A model generated the notes under the pieces. That model made no database searches. It saw only the letters and a list, made by a program, of their open reading frames with translations, and was not told the origin of the DNA. A stretch of DNA of 64,000 bases from contig CAJXJK010000004.1 in NCBI GenBank assembly GCA_913054135.1, forward strand, positions 268,121 to 332,120. Direction: 5' to 3'. The stretch comes from an uncultured Flavobacteriales bacterium (GTDB taxonomy: Bacteria; Bacteroidota; Bacteroidia; Flavobacteriales_D; Crocinitomicaceae). Below are positions 43,540 to 52,470 of the stretch, piece by piece (position 1 is the first letter of the stretch; each line of letters starts with the position of its first letter). The translations under genes and the position numbers were made by a program.

Positions 43540-43542
43540 CAA

Positions 43543-44157
43543 TTAAATATCCAACTTTCCAGCTTGTTCTTTGATGAATTCTTTGATATCTGAATCTGCC
43601 ATAGGTACTTTCCCTAAGCATTTTACGCCTGTAGTTTTTAGAATAATAGCTTCAGTTTCAGGATTTGGATCTCCATTGAAAATGATTCCGGTAATTTTAA
43701 TACCACGACTCTTTAACAACTCAATACTCATTAATGTATGATTGATTGATCCCAAATAGTTCTTTGAGATTAGAATCGTCTCGTCTGCGACTTGTGGAAT
43801 CAAGTCGACAATCATATCTCCTTTTTCATTGATCGGAACCATTAAGCCTCCGGCTCCTTCAATAACGAGGGTATTATCAGTCTTTGGTACAACAAAATCA
43901 GAAATTTCGATTTCAATTCCGTCAATTTTTGCAGCTGCATGCGGCGACATTGGTTCAGACAATAAATACCGTTCTGTATGAAAGTCAGATTTATCATTTG
44001 AAATAAAATCTCTCACCCATAAAGAGTCTAAGTCATCTAATTCTCCTGCTTGCACAGGTTTCCAATAATCTGCTTTAAGAGCTTCAACAACAATTGCTGA
44101 ACAAAAGGTTTTTCCTACTTCTGTTCCAATGCCCGATATGAATATTTTTCTAGTCAT
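43543..44157 (-). CDS. bioD: Dethiobiotin synthetase
   Basis: This 204-residue enzyme has the P-loop GIGTEVGKTFCSA, the product-site YWKPVQAG, EGAGGLMVPIN and SKNYLGSINHTLMS. It closes the ureido ring of biotin from 7,8-diaminopelargonate and CO2 using ATP. It is last in a minus-strand bioB-bioF-bioD set and overlaps bioF by 8 nt. bioA and a pimeloyl-supply gene (bioC/bioH) are not in the window. Confidence 0.95.
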   Translation of the reverse strand: MTRKIFISGIGTEVGKTFCSAIVVEALKADYWKPVQAGELDDLDSLWVRDFISNDKSDFHTERYLLSEPMSPHAAAKIDGIEIEISDFVVPKTDNTLVIEGAGGLMVPINEKGDMIVDLIPQVADETILISKNYLGSINHTLMSIELLKSRGIKITGIIFNGDPNPETEAIILKTTGVKCLGKVPMADSDIKEFIKEQAGKLDI

Positions 44158-45238
44158 TTATCAAATGTGAAAGTGCTATAATCTCCTTTTCAGAGTTATA
44201 CGAATGTATGCAAATTCGTAATCTTTCTTGCCCCTCTGGCACAGTTGGTGACAAAATTGCTTTAACGGCAAATCCGCCATCTTGAATTCGTTGTGCCAGT
44301 GCTTTTACTTCAGTGTTACCCGGAACAACAATAGATTGAATTGCAGATTCACTTGGAATCAAATCGTATTTACCTTCATTTATTGAAGAAGTAAATAACA
44401 CAATGTTTCTTTCTAATCTGTATCGTTCTCCGTGCATTTCAGCCACCGTCTCTACTGCTTCATGTATTCTTTCTTGAGCATGAGGAGATAAGGCAGTGGT
44501 GTATATTAATGAACGGGCGAAGTTCAATAAATAAGTGTGTAATTCATTTGGTCCGAGTACTATAGCGCCGTGGCTACCATAAGCTTTACCAAAGGTTACT
44601 ATTTTTGCAAAGACATCTTTATCTAATCCAAGCTCAGTAACAAGCCCCTCACCTTTTGGTCCAAAAACTCCACCAGCATGGGCTTCATCTACTATTAAAA
44701 AGGCCTCAGCCTCTTTACAAATCTCTACGATCTCATTAAGTTTTGTTTTATCGCCATCCATAGAATAGATGCTTTCAACCACCACATATACATGGCCTTT
44801 TGCTCTAGTCAACTTTTGTTTAAGAGAGTCGAGGTCATTGTGTTTGAAAGAGAATGAATTTGCAAGTGACATCCTTATTCCATCTCTGATGGACGCATGC
44901 ACAAGTGAATCAAATATGACCGTATCTCCTTTTAAAGGAACTGATGAGAAGAATCCTAAATTGGCGTCATAACCTGAATTAAAAAGCAATGCAGATTCAT
45001 GTTTGAAAAACTCTGCCAAATCCTTTTCTATCTCTTCTGAACGAAATGAATTTCCTGATATCAATCTTGAGCCTGTAGATCCAGACTCAGCCTCAGTATC
45101 AAATACTAATTGAGCTACACCCAAATAATCATTTGAAAAAAAGTCAACCTTCCCATCAGCTTTCATCAAAGTTCGAAGAGCATTGTTTTCTTTACGCTCC
45201 TCTATTTTTTTGGACAAAGATTTTGGGAAATTTTTCAC
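44150..45238 (-). CDS. bioF: 8-amino-7-oxononanoate synthase
   Basis: This 362-residue PLP enzyme of the alpha-oxoamine synthase family has SGSTGSRLISGN, FNSGYDANLGFFSS, VDEAHAGGVFGPKGEG, the lysine motif VTFGKAYGSHGAIVLG and RSLIYTTALSPH. It joins pimeloyl-ACP/CoA with L-alanine in biotin synthesis. It starts at GTG 45238, directly after the bioB stop with no gap. At ~360 residues it is slightly shorter at the N-terminus than many BioF proteins. It could be a related AONS member, but the bio context supports BioF. Confidence 0.94.
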   Translation of the reverse strand: MKNFPKSLSKKIEERKENNALRTLMKADGKVDFFSNDYLGVAQLVFDTEAESGSTGSRLISGNSFRSEEIEKDLAEFFKHESALLFNSGYDANLGFFSSVPLKGDTVIFDSLVHASIRDGIRMSLANSFSFKHNDLDSLKQKLTRAKGHVYVVVESIYSMDGDKTKLNEIVEICKEAEAFLIVDEAHAGGVFGPKGEGLVTELGLDKDVFAKIVTFGKAYGSHGAIVLGPNELHTYLLNFARSLIYTTALSPHAQERIHEAVETVAEMHGERYRLERNIVLFTSSINEGKYDLIPSESAIQSIVVPGNTEVKALAQRIQDGGFAVKAILSPTVPEGQERLRICIHSYNSEKEIIALSHLIND

Positions 45239-46333
45239 TTACTCAACTGTGACTTTTCTTGGTTGAAAACCGGTTTTAGCTTCTTCTTTAGCCTTGATTC
45301 GTGCTTCTTTTTCAGCTCTTACTTTTTTAGCATTCTCTACCTTTTCATCAACCTTAGTTTCAGGTTGTTCTCCATCTTGAAATGGCTCTTTAGAAGTTAA
45401 TCCTAAGATATCAAACAAGGCTTTATCCTCATTAAATTCAGGATTTGGAGTCGTTAACAACTTATCTCCCGCAAATATTGAAGATGCTCCCGCAAAGAAA
45501 CATAAAGCTTGAGACTCATGTGACATTTCAGTTCTACCTGCAGATAATCTTATGATTGATTCTGGAAAAAGAATTCTTGACGTAGCTATCATTCTAATCA
45601 TCTCCCAAGTATCAATTGGTTTTTGATCTTCTAAAGCTGTTCCTTCAACTGCAACTAATGCATTGATTGGAATTGACTCAGGTGGCTGCTCCATATGAAC
45701 ATATGTCATTAACATACCTATTCTATCTTCAGCTGTTTCACCCATTCCGATAATACCACCAGAACAAACAGAAATTCCTGCAGCTCTTGCATTACCTATA
45801 GTGTCAATTCTATTTTGATATTCTCTTGTAGAGATGATGTCTTTATAAAACTCTTCAGATGAATCTAAATTGTGATTGTATGCATACAAACCTGCATTTT
45901 TAAGACGCTTTGCTTGAGCCTCATTCATCATTCCAAGAGTAGCGCAAACTTCCATTCCCATGCCGTTGATCTCTTGAACCATTTCAACTACTTTGTCAAA
46001 ATCACGGTTATCTCTCACTTCTCTCCATGCAGCTCCCATGCATACTCTTGAAGATCCACTAGCTTTAGCATTCTTTGCTAAGCCTACTACTTCTTTCACT
46101 GACATCATTGGCTCAACCTCTAGCTCAGTATTATGAACTACTGATTGCGGACAGTATCCACAATCTTCAGGACATCCTCCTGTTTTGATTGAAATTAACG
46201 AACTCATTTGAACCTCATTTGGATTATGAAATTTTCTATGAATTGTTGCCGACTGATACATCAAATCCATAAGTGGAGTGTTGTATAATGCTAATGCCTT
46301 CTCTTTTGTTGCGTATTCTTTATTAATCTTCAT
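45239..46333 (-). CDS. bioB: Biotin synthase (radical SAM)
   Basis: This 364-residue enzyme has the radical-SAM cluster motif CPEDCGYC (Cys54, Cys58, Cys61). It also has the BioB segments RVCMGAAWREVRDN, YNHNLDSSEEFYK, SGGIIGMGE, INALVAVEGT and the [2Fe-2S] region IRLSAGRTEM. It inserts sulfur into dethiobiotin. The last ~50 residues form a Lys/Glu-rich charged tail (KVRAEKEARIKAKEEAK) beyond the core. It starts 5 nt after a MORN-repeat lipoprotein gene. Confidence 0.97.
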   Translation of the reverse strand: MKINKEYATKEKALALYNTPLMDLMYQSATIHRKFHNPNEVQMSSLISIKTGGCPEDCGYCPQSVVHNTELEVEPMMSVKEVVGLAKNAKASGSSRVCMGAAWREVRDNRDFDKVVEMVQEINGMGMEVCATLGMMNEAQAKRLKNAGLYAYNHNLDSSEEFYKDIISTREYQNRIDTIGNARAAGISVCSGGIIGMGETAEDRIGMLMTYVHMEQPPESIPINALVAVEGTALEDQKPIDTWEMIRMIATSRILFPESIIRLSAGRTEMSHESQALCFFAGASSIFAGDKLLTTPNPEFNEDKALFDILGLTSKEPFQDGEQPETKVDEKVENAKKVRAEKEARIKAKEEAKTGFQPRKVTVE

Positions 46334-46338
46334 TGCTT

Positions 46339-47247
46339 CTAATCTACAATATCATTTTTGTTAACTACGGCCTTATCAACCCCTTTCATCTGCTCGGGCT
46401 CATCTATTTGAACGCCTTTTTCCCACCAAATCTCTTCATCTAAATTTCCGTTAGGAAAGTAATACTTGAAGACCCCCTGCTCTTTGCCATTCTCATATTG
46501 GCCGTCAATACTTAATTGTCCATCACCAAAATAATAACGTTCAATTCCGTTCTTTAAACCGTAAAGATAATTACCCTCTATTTTTTTTAGGCCATTTTGG
46601 TAAAAAGTTGTTGACATTCCATGCTTTTTTCCATTTTTCCAAGAGGTTATTTCTGAGGCCGTGCTATCTTCCAAATTATGAATCCACAAACTATCTTGTA
46701 ATCCCCTTTTGTAATATCCGTCAGTTTTTACATTCCCGTTTTCATACCATTCCATTAAGTGACCATGCGGAAGGTAGCTATCAAAATTATTGACCGCCAT
46801 TAATTGTCCTGAATCATAATTGAATTGCCATCTGCCGTCTTTGTAGTCCTGATCAAAAGCTCCTTCTTTTTCTACATTTCCTGATTCATAATAATATGTC
46901 CAGTTCCCATATTTTCGATCTAAGACATAGCTTCCTTTTTCTTTCAATTTTCCGTTTGGCCAATACACCACAAAATCTCCATCAAGTAATCCTTTGGTCC
47001 AGAATGATTCTTCTTTCAATTCTCCTGTTGGATAATAAAATGACCAATTACCTACTGCTTTGCCTTCTTCAAATTGACCGATTGATTCTAAAGATTCATC
47101 TGATCTGTAGAACTTCCACTCCCCTATCTTTTCATTGTCAACCATTTCACCAAGCCCGTAACCACCTCCTATCAACGGTTCACGCACATGTTCTCTACAT
47201 CCTGAGATGAGAACTAATAAAAATGAAATTAAAATGAAATGTTTCAT
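46339..47247 (-). CDS. MORN-repeat lipoprotein (YwqK-like)
   Basis: This 302-residue protein has a lipoprotein signal (MKHFILISFLLVLISGC, lipid Cys17). About ten MORN_2 repeats follow of the kind GNWSFYYPTGELKEE, GNWTYYYESGNVEKEG and GVFKYYFPNGNLDEE. Such proteins are often labelled toxin-antitoxin system YwqK family antitoxin, but there is no toxin here. In Bacteroidota they are more likely outer-surface or periplasmic beta-sheet lipoproteins of unknown role. It lies between obg and bioB with gaps of 27 and 5 nt, so it may be co-transcribed with the biotin genes. Confidence 0.88.
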   Translation of the reverse strand: MKHFILISFLLVLISGCREHVREPLIGGGYGLGEMVDNEKIGEWKFYRSDESLESIGQFEEGKAVGNWSFYYPTGELKEESFWTKGLLDGDFVVYWPNGKLKEKGSYVLDRKYGNWTYYYESGNVEKEGAFDQDYKDGRWQFNYDSGQLMAVNNFDSYLPHGHLMEWYENGNVKTDGYYKRGLQDSLWIHNLEDSTASEITSWKNGKKHGMSTTFYQNGLKKIEGNYLYGLKNGIERYYFGDGQLSIDGQYENGKEQGVFKYYFPNGNLDEEIWWEKGVQIDEPEQMKGVDKAVVNKNDIVD

Positions 47248-47274
47248 GAGTCTTAAGACTCTAATTTAAGAAAT

Positions 47275-48255
47275 CTAATTCAACTCTTCCCAAATCATAT
47301 CTTTCAATTCTACCAAACCTTGTTGGGCAACTGAAGAAATAAATACGTTAGGGATGTCAGGTAAATCTTGGCTTATTTCAGCTTTGAGTTCATCATCCAA
47401 CATATCTGATTTTGAAATGGCTAACAATCTTGGCTTATCAATTAGATCAGGATTGAACTGCTCTAATTCATTTACCAAAATTTTGTATTCTTTATGGATG
47501 TCCTCAGCATCTGCAGGCACCATAAATAAAAGAAGTGCGTTTCTTTCAATATGTCTCAAAAATCTGAGACCAAGACCTTTTCCTTCATGAGCCCCTTCAA
47601 TAATTCCGGGAATATCTGCCATTACAAAAGATCTAAAATCTCTGTATGCTACAATCCCTAAATTTGGAGTTAAGGTTGTAAAAGGATAATCAGCAATTTC
47701 AGGTTTTGCAGCAGAAATCACAGACAATAAGGTAGATTTTCCTGCATTGGGGAAACCTACTAATCCAACATCTGCTAATACTTTCAACTCTAAAACTAAC
47801 CAACCTTCACTAAGCGGAATACCAGGTTGTGCATATCTAGGAGTTTGACGCACTGAAGATTTAAAATGAACATTTCCTTTTCCTCCTTTTCCACCCTCCA
47901 TGACGATCATTTCTTGACCATCTTCTGAAATCTCACCTATAAACTCACCAGTTTCTTCATCTTTAATGATAGTTCCCAGTGGTACTTCAACATATTCATC
48001 AGCACCATCAGCACCATGCATTTGATTTTTACCACCTGGATCTCCATGACCAGCTTTTACGTGTTTACGATATTTAAGAGGAAGTAAGGTCCAAAGTTGA
48101 GCATTACCTTTTACGATAACGTGTCCACCTCTTCCGCCATCTCCTCCGGCGGGACCTCCTTGTGCATTATATTTTTCTCGGCGTAAATATTGAGAGCCTG
48201 CTCCACCTTTACCTGAACGACAATGTATTTTTACGTAATCAATAAAATTACTCAT
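47275..48255 (-). CDS. obgE: Obg-family GTPase
   Basis: This 326-residue protein has the Gly-rich Obg fold at residues 1-158 ([29 protein letters not shown]). The G domain follows (G1 [12 protein letters not shown], switch [13 protein letters not shown]3 [18 protein letters not shown]4 SKSD). It works in late assembly of the large ribosomal subunit and in stress control. It has no C-terminal OCT domain, as is common in Gram-negative Obg. It lies 21 nt after adk. Confidence 0.97.
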   Translation of the reverse strand: MSNFIDYVKIHCRSGKGGAGSQYLRREKYNAQGGPAGGDGGRGGHVIVKGNAQLWTLLPLKYRKHVKAGHGDPGGKNQMHGADGADEYVEVPLGTIIKDEETGEFIGEISEDGQEMIVMEGGKGGKGNVHFKSSVRQTPRYAQPGIPLSEGWLVLELKVLADVGLVGFPNAGKSTLLSVISAAKPEIADYPFTTLTPNLGIVAYRDFRSFVMADIPGIIEGAHEGKGLGLRFLRHIERNALLLFMVPADAEDIHKEYKILVNELEQFNPDLIDKPRLLAISKSDMLDDELKAEISQDLPDIPNVFISSVAQQGLVELKDMIWEELN

Positions 48256-48276
48256 AGCACTGGTAAAAATTTAGAT

Positions 48277-48855
48277 TTAGGCTAAAGCCAAATCAATCGT
48301 TTCAAATAAACGAGCTGTAATATCTTCAATAGTTCCGTGACCATTGACTTTTATGAATTTACCTTGTTGATCGTAGAATTCTTTCAAAGGAAATGTTTCA
48401 TCCATGTACACTTTAATTCTATTCTCAATTATCTCGGGATCTGCATCATCAGCTCTTCCACTACTTAAAGCTCTATTTTTCAAACGCTCTGTTAGTTCTG
48501 CTTTTTCGACATCAAGCGCGATCATCATGTTAATAGATGTTCCTCTTTCAGTCAAAATCTTATCTAAAGCCTCAGCCTGTGGTGTAGTTCTTGGAAATCC
48601 GTCAAAAATAAATCCTTCTGCTTGAGGGTTTTTCTCTACTTCAGAAATCAACAATTTAATTGTTACTTCATCTGGAACTAATTTCCCTTGATCCATGAAA
48701 CCTTTGGCTAAAACGCCAAGTTCTGTTTCATTTTTAATATTATATCTGAAAACATCACCAGTTGAAAGGTGACATAAATTGTACTTTGTGACTAGCATTT
48801 CAGCTTGGGTGCCTTTACCTGCGCCCGGAGGTCCGAATAAAACAATATTTAACAT
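48277..48855 (-). CDS. adk: Adenylate kinase
   Basis: This 192-residue short-form adenylate kinase starts at ATG 48855 with LNIVLFGPPGAGKGTQAEML (P-loop). LCHLSTGDVFRYNI, FIFDGFPRTTPQAEAL and the LID-region arginines RLKNRALSSGRADD follow. It has no zinc-binding LID cysteines. It interconverts ATP+AMP and 2 ADP. I preferred ATG 48855 to the frame's upstream TTG, because the upstream region holds the promoter and an inverted repeat. It is the first gene of the minus-strand adk-obg run. Confidence 0.96.
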   Translation of the reverse strand: MLNIVLFGPPGAGKGTQAEMLVTKYNLCHLSTGDVFRYNIKNETELGVLAKGFMDQGKLVPDEVTIKLLISEVEKNPQAEGFIFDGFPRTTPQAEALDKILTERGTSINMMIALDVEKAELTERLKNRALSSGRADDADPEIIENRIKVYMDETFPLKEFYDQQGKFIKVNGHGTIEDITARLFETIDLALA

Positions 48856-48865
48856 GCTTTCAATT

Positions 48866-48896
48866 TTCTCCGCTTTGGTGCGGGAGAACAAATTTA
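48866..48896 (-). promoter_or_regulatory. adk promoter: -7 element plus inverted repeat over the start site
   Basis: TAAATTTG on the minus strand (48889-48896) matches TAnnTTTG exactly. Directly downstream, TTCTCC-C-GC ... GC-GGAGAA (48866-48888) forms an inverted repeat covering the expected transcription start and the short leader. It may be an operator or a leader hairpin. Confidence 0.55.
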
Positions 48897-49092
48897 TTGG
48901 TAATAATCCTTATTTATGAAGGTATTTTTAATTATTTATTAACTATCCTGAAAAAAGGTCATATTTTATTCACTCAACATGTTATTTTGTCAGTAAAATC
49001 GATACTTTTCAGACATTTTAGCATTGTTTAAGCAGAGAAAGACAATTGGCTTCGTATTTGACCAATGTAAATCAGAACAAAACACGAGCGAA

Positions 49093-51714
49093 ATGAATAT
49101 TAACAAACTGACAACTAAAACTCAAGAAATCATTCAACAAGCCCAGTTGATTGCTCAAGGCGAAGGTCAGCAGGCGATAGAAACAGGTCATATATTAAAG
49201 AGTGCTCTTGAAGTAGAAAATTCAATACTACCTTTCCTTTTAGGAGAGTTTAACTTAGAAATATCGGCAGTAAAAAATACTGTTAACAGCATTGTGGCAT
49301 CCTATCCCAAAGTGAGCGGAGGAGATCCATACATGTCTAAAGATTCAAACAAACTATTTGCAACAGCATTCAAACAAATGGATGCCTTTAAAGATGAATA
49401 CCTTTCTCTAGAGATATTATTCTTAGGATTGGTCAAAGGATCTGATTCAACAGCAAAAATGTTGAAGGATATGGGAATTACAGAAGCCCCATTAAAAGAA
49501 GCAATTATGAAATTAAGAAATGGAGAATCCGTAAATTCTCAAGGATCAGAAGAGACTTATCAAGCACTTTCAAAGTTTGCCAACAACCTTAATGAGATGG
49601 CATCAAACGGAAAGCTTGATCCAGTGATCGGAAGGGATGAAGAAATTAGACGAGTTCTTCAAATATTATCTCGTAGAACAAAGAATAATCCAATACTCAT
49701 AGGTGAACCTGGTGTTGGTAAAACAGCAATTGCAGAAGGTATTGCTCATAGAATTGTAAGCGGAGATGTACCTGAAAATCTAAAAACAAGAAAGGTTTTT
49801 TCACTCGATATGGGAGCCTTAATTGCAGGAGCAAAATACAAAGGAGAATTTGAGGAGAGATTAAAATCAGTAGTAAAAGAAGTCATCAAGTCAGATGGAG
49901 AAATTATTCTTTTCATTGACGAGATTCACACTCTTGTGGGAGCTGGTGGCGGAGGTGAAGGAGCAATGGATGCGGCAAATATTTTAAAACCAGCCTTGGC
50001 AAGAGGAGAATTAAGAGCTGTGGGAGCAACCACACTGAACGAATACCAAAAGTATTTTGAAAAGGATAAAGCATTAGTAAGAAGATTTCAAACAGTATTG
50101 ATTGATGAGCCTGAAACGGATGATGCCATTTCAATTCTTAGAGGAATTAAAGAAAAGTATGAAACATACCACAAGGTATTAATCAAGGATGAAGCAATTA
50201 TTGCGGCCGTTGAGTTATCCCAACGTTACATTACAGAAAGACAATTACCAGATAAGGCTATTGACTTAATTGATGAAGCAGCATCTAAGCTGAGAATGGA
50301 GATGAACTCCAAACCTGAAGAGCTAGATGAGATTGACCGAAGAATAATGCAATTAGAAATTGAGAGAGAGGCTATTAAACGAGAGAAGGATACCAAGAAA
50401 CTGGAGGCTATTCAAATTGAATTGGCTGAATTGACGGATAGGAGAACCGAATTTCAAGCGAAGTATCAGGCTGAGAAAGATGTCGTAGATGGAATTCAAG
50501 ATGCCAGCTCGCAATTAGAGCAGCTTAAGCTTGAGGCTGAGAAGGCAGAGAGAGAAGGAGATTACGAAAAGGTTGCTGAAATAAGATATAGCAGAATTCA
50601 AAATACTGAAGCCGACATTAAGAAGCTGAAAGCCGACCTCATTGAAATTCAAAAGAATTCGAAAACGATAAAAGAAGAGGTAGATGCCGAAGAAATTGCT
50701 GATGTAGTTTCAAAGTGGACGGGGATTCCGGTTTCAAAAATGATTGAAAGTGAGAGAGCGAAGCTTCTGAAACTAGAAGAAGAAATAGGAAAACGAGTTG
50801 TTGGACAGAGAGATGCTATCGTAGCTGTTTCAGATGCCGTGAGAAGATCTAGAGCAGGCTTACAAGATATGAAGAAGCCAATTGGGTCATTCATCTTCTT
50901 GGGAACAACCGGAGTAGGAAAAACAGAGTTAGCAAAAGCTTTAGCCGATTATCTATTTAATGATGAAAACGCCATGACCAGAATTGACATGAGCGAATAT
51001 CAAGAGAAACATTCGGTCTCACGATTGGTGGGAGCCCCTCCTGGATACATAGGATATGACGAAGGAGGTCAACTGACGGAGGCTGTTAGAAGAAAGCCTT
51101 ATTCAATAGTATTGATGGATGAGATTGAAAAAGCGCACCCTGATGTGTTTAATATAATGCTACAAGTATTAGATGATGGACGATTAACCGACAATAAGGG
51201 AAGAACAGTCAATTTCAAAAACACCATCATTATTATGACTTCAAACTTAGGTTCTGATATCATCAGAGAAAAGTTTGAAGACATGACTGACAAGAACCGC
51301 CCAAAAATAGTTGAGGAGGCAAAGGCTGAAGTATTCGATTTATTAAGAAGAACTATTCGTCCTGAATTTTTAAACAGAATTGACGAAACAATAATGTTTC
51401 AACCACTTGATAGAAATGACATATTATCAATTGTAAATATTCAATTCGGTTTCTTACAAGAGCGATTAAAGGAAAGTAACATTGAGCTTACCGCTAGTGA
51501 TGAAGCTTTAGAATGGCTGGCACTTGAAGGTTATGACCCTCAATTCGGAGCCAGACCAGTGAAGCGTGTAATGCAGAGGGATTTATTGAATCAGCTCTCA
51601 AAAGATTTACTTGCTGGTAAAATAGGGACAGATAGTAAGGTTCATCTAGATATGTTTGAAGGAAAATTAGTTTTCTCGAATAAGAAAGAGAAGGTGAATC
51701 CTTCATTAAACTAA
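49093..51714 (+). CDS. clpB: ClpB disaggregase
   Basis: This 873-residue Hsp100 ATPase starts at ATG 49093 (NINKLTTKTQEIIQQAQ); the frame's TTG at 49024 is not supported. It has an N-domain (to ~145), a first AAA+ module (Walker A GEPGVGKTAIAEG, Walker B IILFIDEIHTLVGAGG), the middle coiled coil (~400-520, EIDRRIMQLEIEREAIKREK), and a second AAA+ module (GTTGVGKTELAKA, VLMDEIEKAHPDVFN). It ends in a C-terminal domain with GYDPQFGARPVKRVMQRD. It pulls apart aggregated proteins together with DnaK. The 237-nt gap to adk holds a near-consensus TACTTTTC at 49003-49010. A strong terminator follows. Confidence 0.97.
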   Translation: MNINKLTTKTQEIIQQAQLIAQGEGQQAIETGHILKSALEVENSILPFLLGEFNLEISAVKNTVNSIVASYPKVSGGDPYMSKDSNKLFATAFKQMDAFKDEYLSLEILFLGLVKGSDSTAKMLKDMGITEAPLKEAIMKLRNGESVNSQGSEETYQALSKFANNLNEMASNGKLDPVIGRDEEIRRVLQILSRRTKNNPILIGEPGVGKTAIAEGIAHRIVSGDVPENLKTRKVFSLDMGALIAGAKYKGEFEERLKSVVKEVIKSDGEIILFIDEIHTLVGAGGGGEGAMDAANILKPALARGELRAVGATTLNEYQKYFEKDKALVRRFQTVLIDEPETDDAISILRGIKEKYETYHKVLIKDEAIIAAVELSQRYITERQLPDKAIDLIDEAASKLRMEMNSKPEELDEIDRRIMQLEIEREAIKREKDTKKLEAIQIELAELTDRRTEFQAKYQAEKDVVDGIQDASSQLEQLKLEAEKAEREGDYEKVAEIRYSRIQNTEADIKKLKADLIEIQKNSKTIKEEVDAEEIADVVSKWTGIPVSKMIESERAKLLKLEEEIGKRVVGQRDAIVAVSDAVRRSRAGLQDMKKPIGSFIFLGTTGVGKTELAKALADYLFNDENAMTRIDMSEYQEKHSVSRLVGAPPGYIGYDEGGQLTEAVRRKPYSIVLMDEIEKAHPDVFNIMLQVLDDGRLTDNKGRTVNFKNTIIIMTSNLGSDIIREKFEDMTDKNRPKIVEEAKAEVFDLLRRTIRPEFLNRIDETIMFQPLDRNDILSIVNIQFGFLQERLKESNIELTASDEALEWLALEGYDPQFGARPVKRVMQRDLLNQLSKDLLAGKIGTDSKVHLDMFEGKLVFSNKKEKVNPSLN

Positions 51715-51727
51715 AAAAGCGATCATA

Positions 51728-51762
51728 AAAAAAGCCTCTCAGAAATGAGAGGCTTTTTTTTA
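51728..51762 (+). terminator. Intrinsic terminator of clpB
   Basis: AAAGCCTCTCA - GAAA - TGAGAGGCTTT forms a perfect 11-bp stem with a GAAA tetraloop, followed by eight or more T residues. It lies about 15 nt after the clpB stop and touches the end of the convergent micro-lipoprotein gene. Confidence 0.95.
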
Positions 51763-51933
51763 TTTTGTTTGTTCGGTCAACACTTGGACCATTTCAATTT
51801 TTTGTATTTGTTCAGCTTTATAAGATGAATAATCTGCTTGTCCGCCATAAGCGTCACAAATGTGTCCTCCTCCACAGCTTGTGAAGGTCAGACTGAAGCA
51901 AGCCAATGCTCCAATTGCCAATAGTTTTTTCAT
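51760..51933 (-). CDS. 57-residue micro-lipoprotein, copy A
   Basis: This short ORF has a lipoprotein signal (MKKLLAIGALACFSLTFTSC, lipid Cys20) followed by GGGHICDAYGGQADYSSYKA and the tail EQIQKIEMVQVLTEQTK. It is aligned end to end with the 56-residue gene at 52064-52234: shared SCGGGH-x-CDAY, DYS-x-YKAEQ-x-QKIEM-x-Q-x-LTEQTK. The conservation of both peptides, with changes mostly at third codon positions or conservative residues, shows they are real genes. Function unknown. The conserved His-x-Cys and the short Gln-rich helix are the main features. Confidence 0.82.
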   Translation of the reverse strand: MKKLLAIGALACFSLTFTSCGGGHICDAYGGQADYSSYKAEQIQKIEMVQVLTEQTK

Positions 51934-52007
51934 GCTCGGTTTTTTTTGTTTTTGAAGTCAACAAACTACGAATAAATCAAACGCAAGTCAAATGAAAATT
52001 AGTGGGC

Positions 52008-52043
52008 AAAAAAAATCCTGTCTCAGCAAAGCCAAGACAGGAT
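52008..52043 (-). terminator. Terminator of micro-lipoprotein copy B
   Basis: ATCCTGTCT and AGACAGGAT pair around an 11-nt loop. On the minus strand the stem is followed by eight T residues, about 20 nt after the copy B stop. Copy A therefore probably needs its own promoter. Confidence 0.88.
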
Positions 52044-52063
52044 AAATATTTAAAATCAAAAAA

Positions 52064-52234
52064 TTACTTCGTTTGCTCAGTAAGCGTTTGAATCATTTCG
52101 ATTTTTTGAGTTTGTTCTGCTTTGTATTGAGAATAGTCAGAGCTTCTGTATGCATCACAAGTATGCCCACCGCCACAACTAACCATTCCTAAAGCGAATA
52201 CTCCTAATAATCCTGCTAATATTCCTTTTTTCAT
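52064..52234 (-). CDS. 56-residue micro-lipoprotein, copy B
   Basis: This short ORF has the lipoprotein signal MKKGILAGLLGVFALGMVSC (lipid Cys20), then GGGHTCDAYRSSDYSQYKA, then EQTQKIEMIQTLTEQTK. It is a tandem paralog of the gene at 51760-51933, about 130 nt away and in the same direction. It has its own terminator. A GGTAATTTG stretch upstream (minus strand) is close to a -7 element but one base short in spacing. The 236-nt region upstream to 52470 shows no further gene. Function unknown. Confidence 0.82.
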   Translation of the reverse strand: MKKGILAGLLGVFALGMVSCGGGHTCDAYRSSDYSQYKAEQTQKIEMIQTLTEQTK

Positions 52235-52470
52235 CTTTTTGGTTTTTTCGGTTTTTTAATCTTTGTCTGTTGTTGAAGCAAATTACCTGCCAACTATAAT
52301 TGTTAACGAAAATAAGCAAAAAATGTTGCCCAATCAAATTAAAACGTCCAATAAATCAACAATTTACGTTTAACACCTAGAAGAAAATGGTCTAGAACCC
52401 CTACAATACAAGAGATTCTGTAAATTGTGAATTAATGTTGATAAGTCTATAAAACAACTAGATTTCTCGT

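Noticed and set aside
46339..47247. Toxin-antitoxin module based on the YwqK-like label
   Set aside because: No toxin gene is adjacent and the protein is a MORN-repeat lipoprotein.
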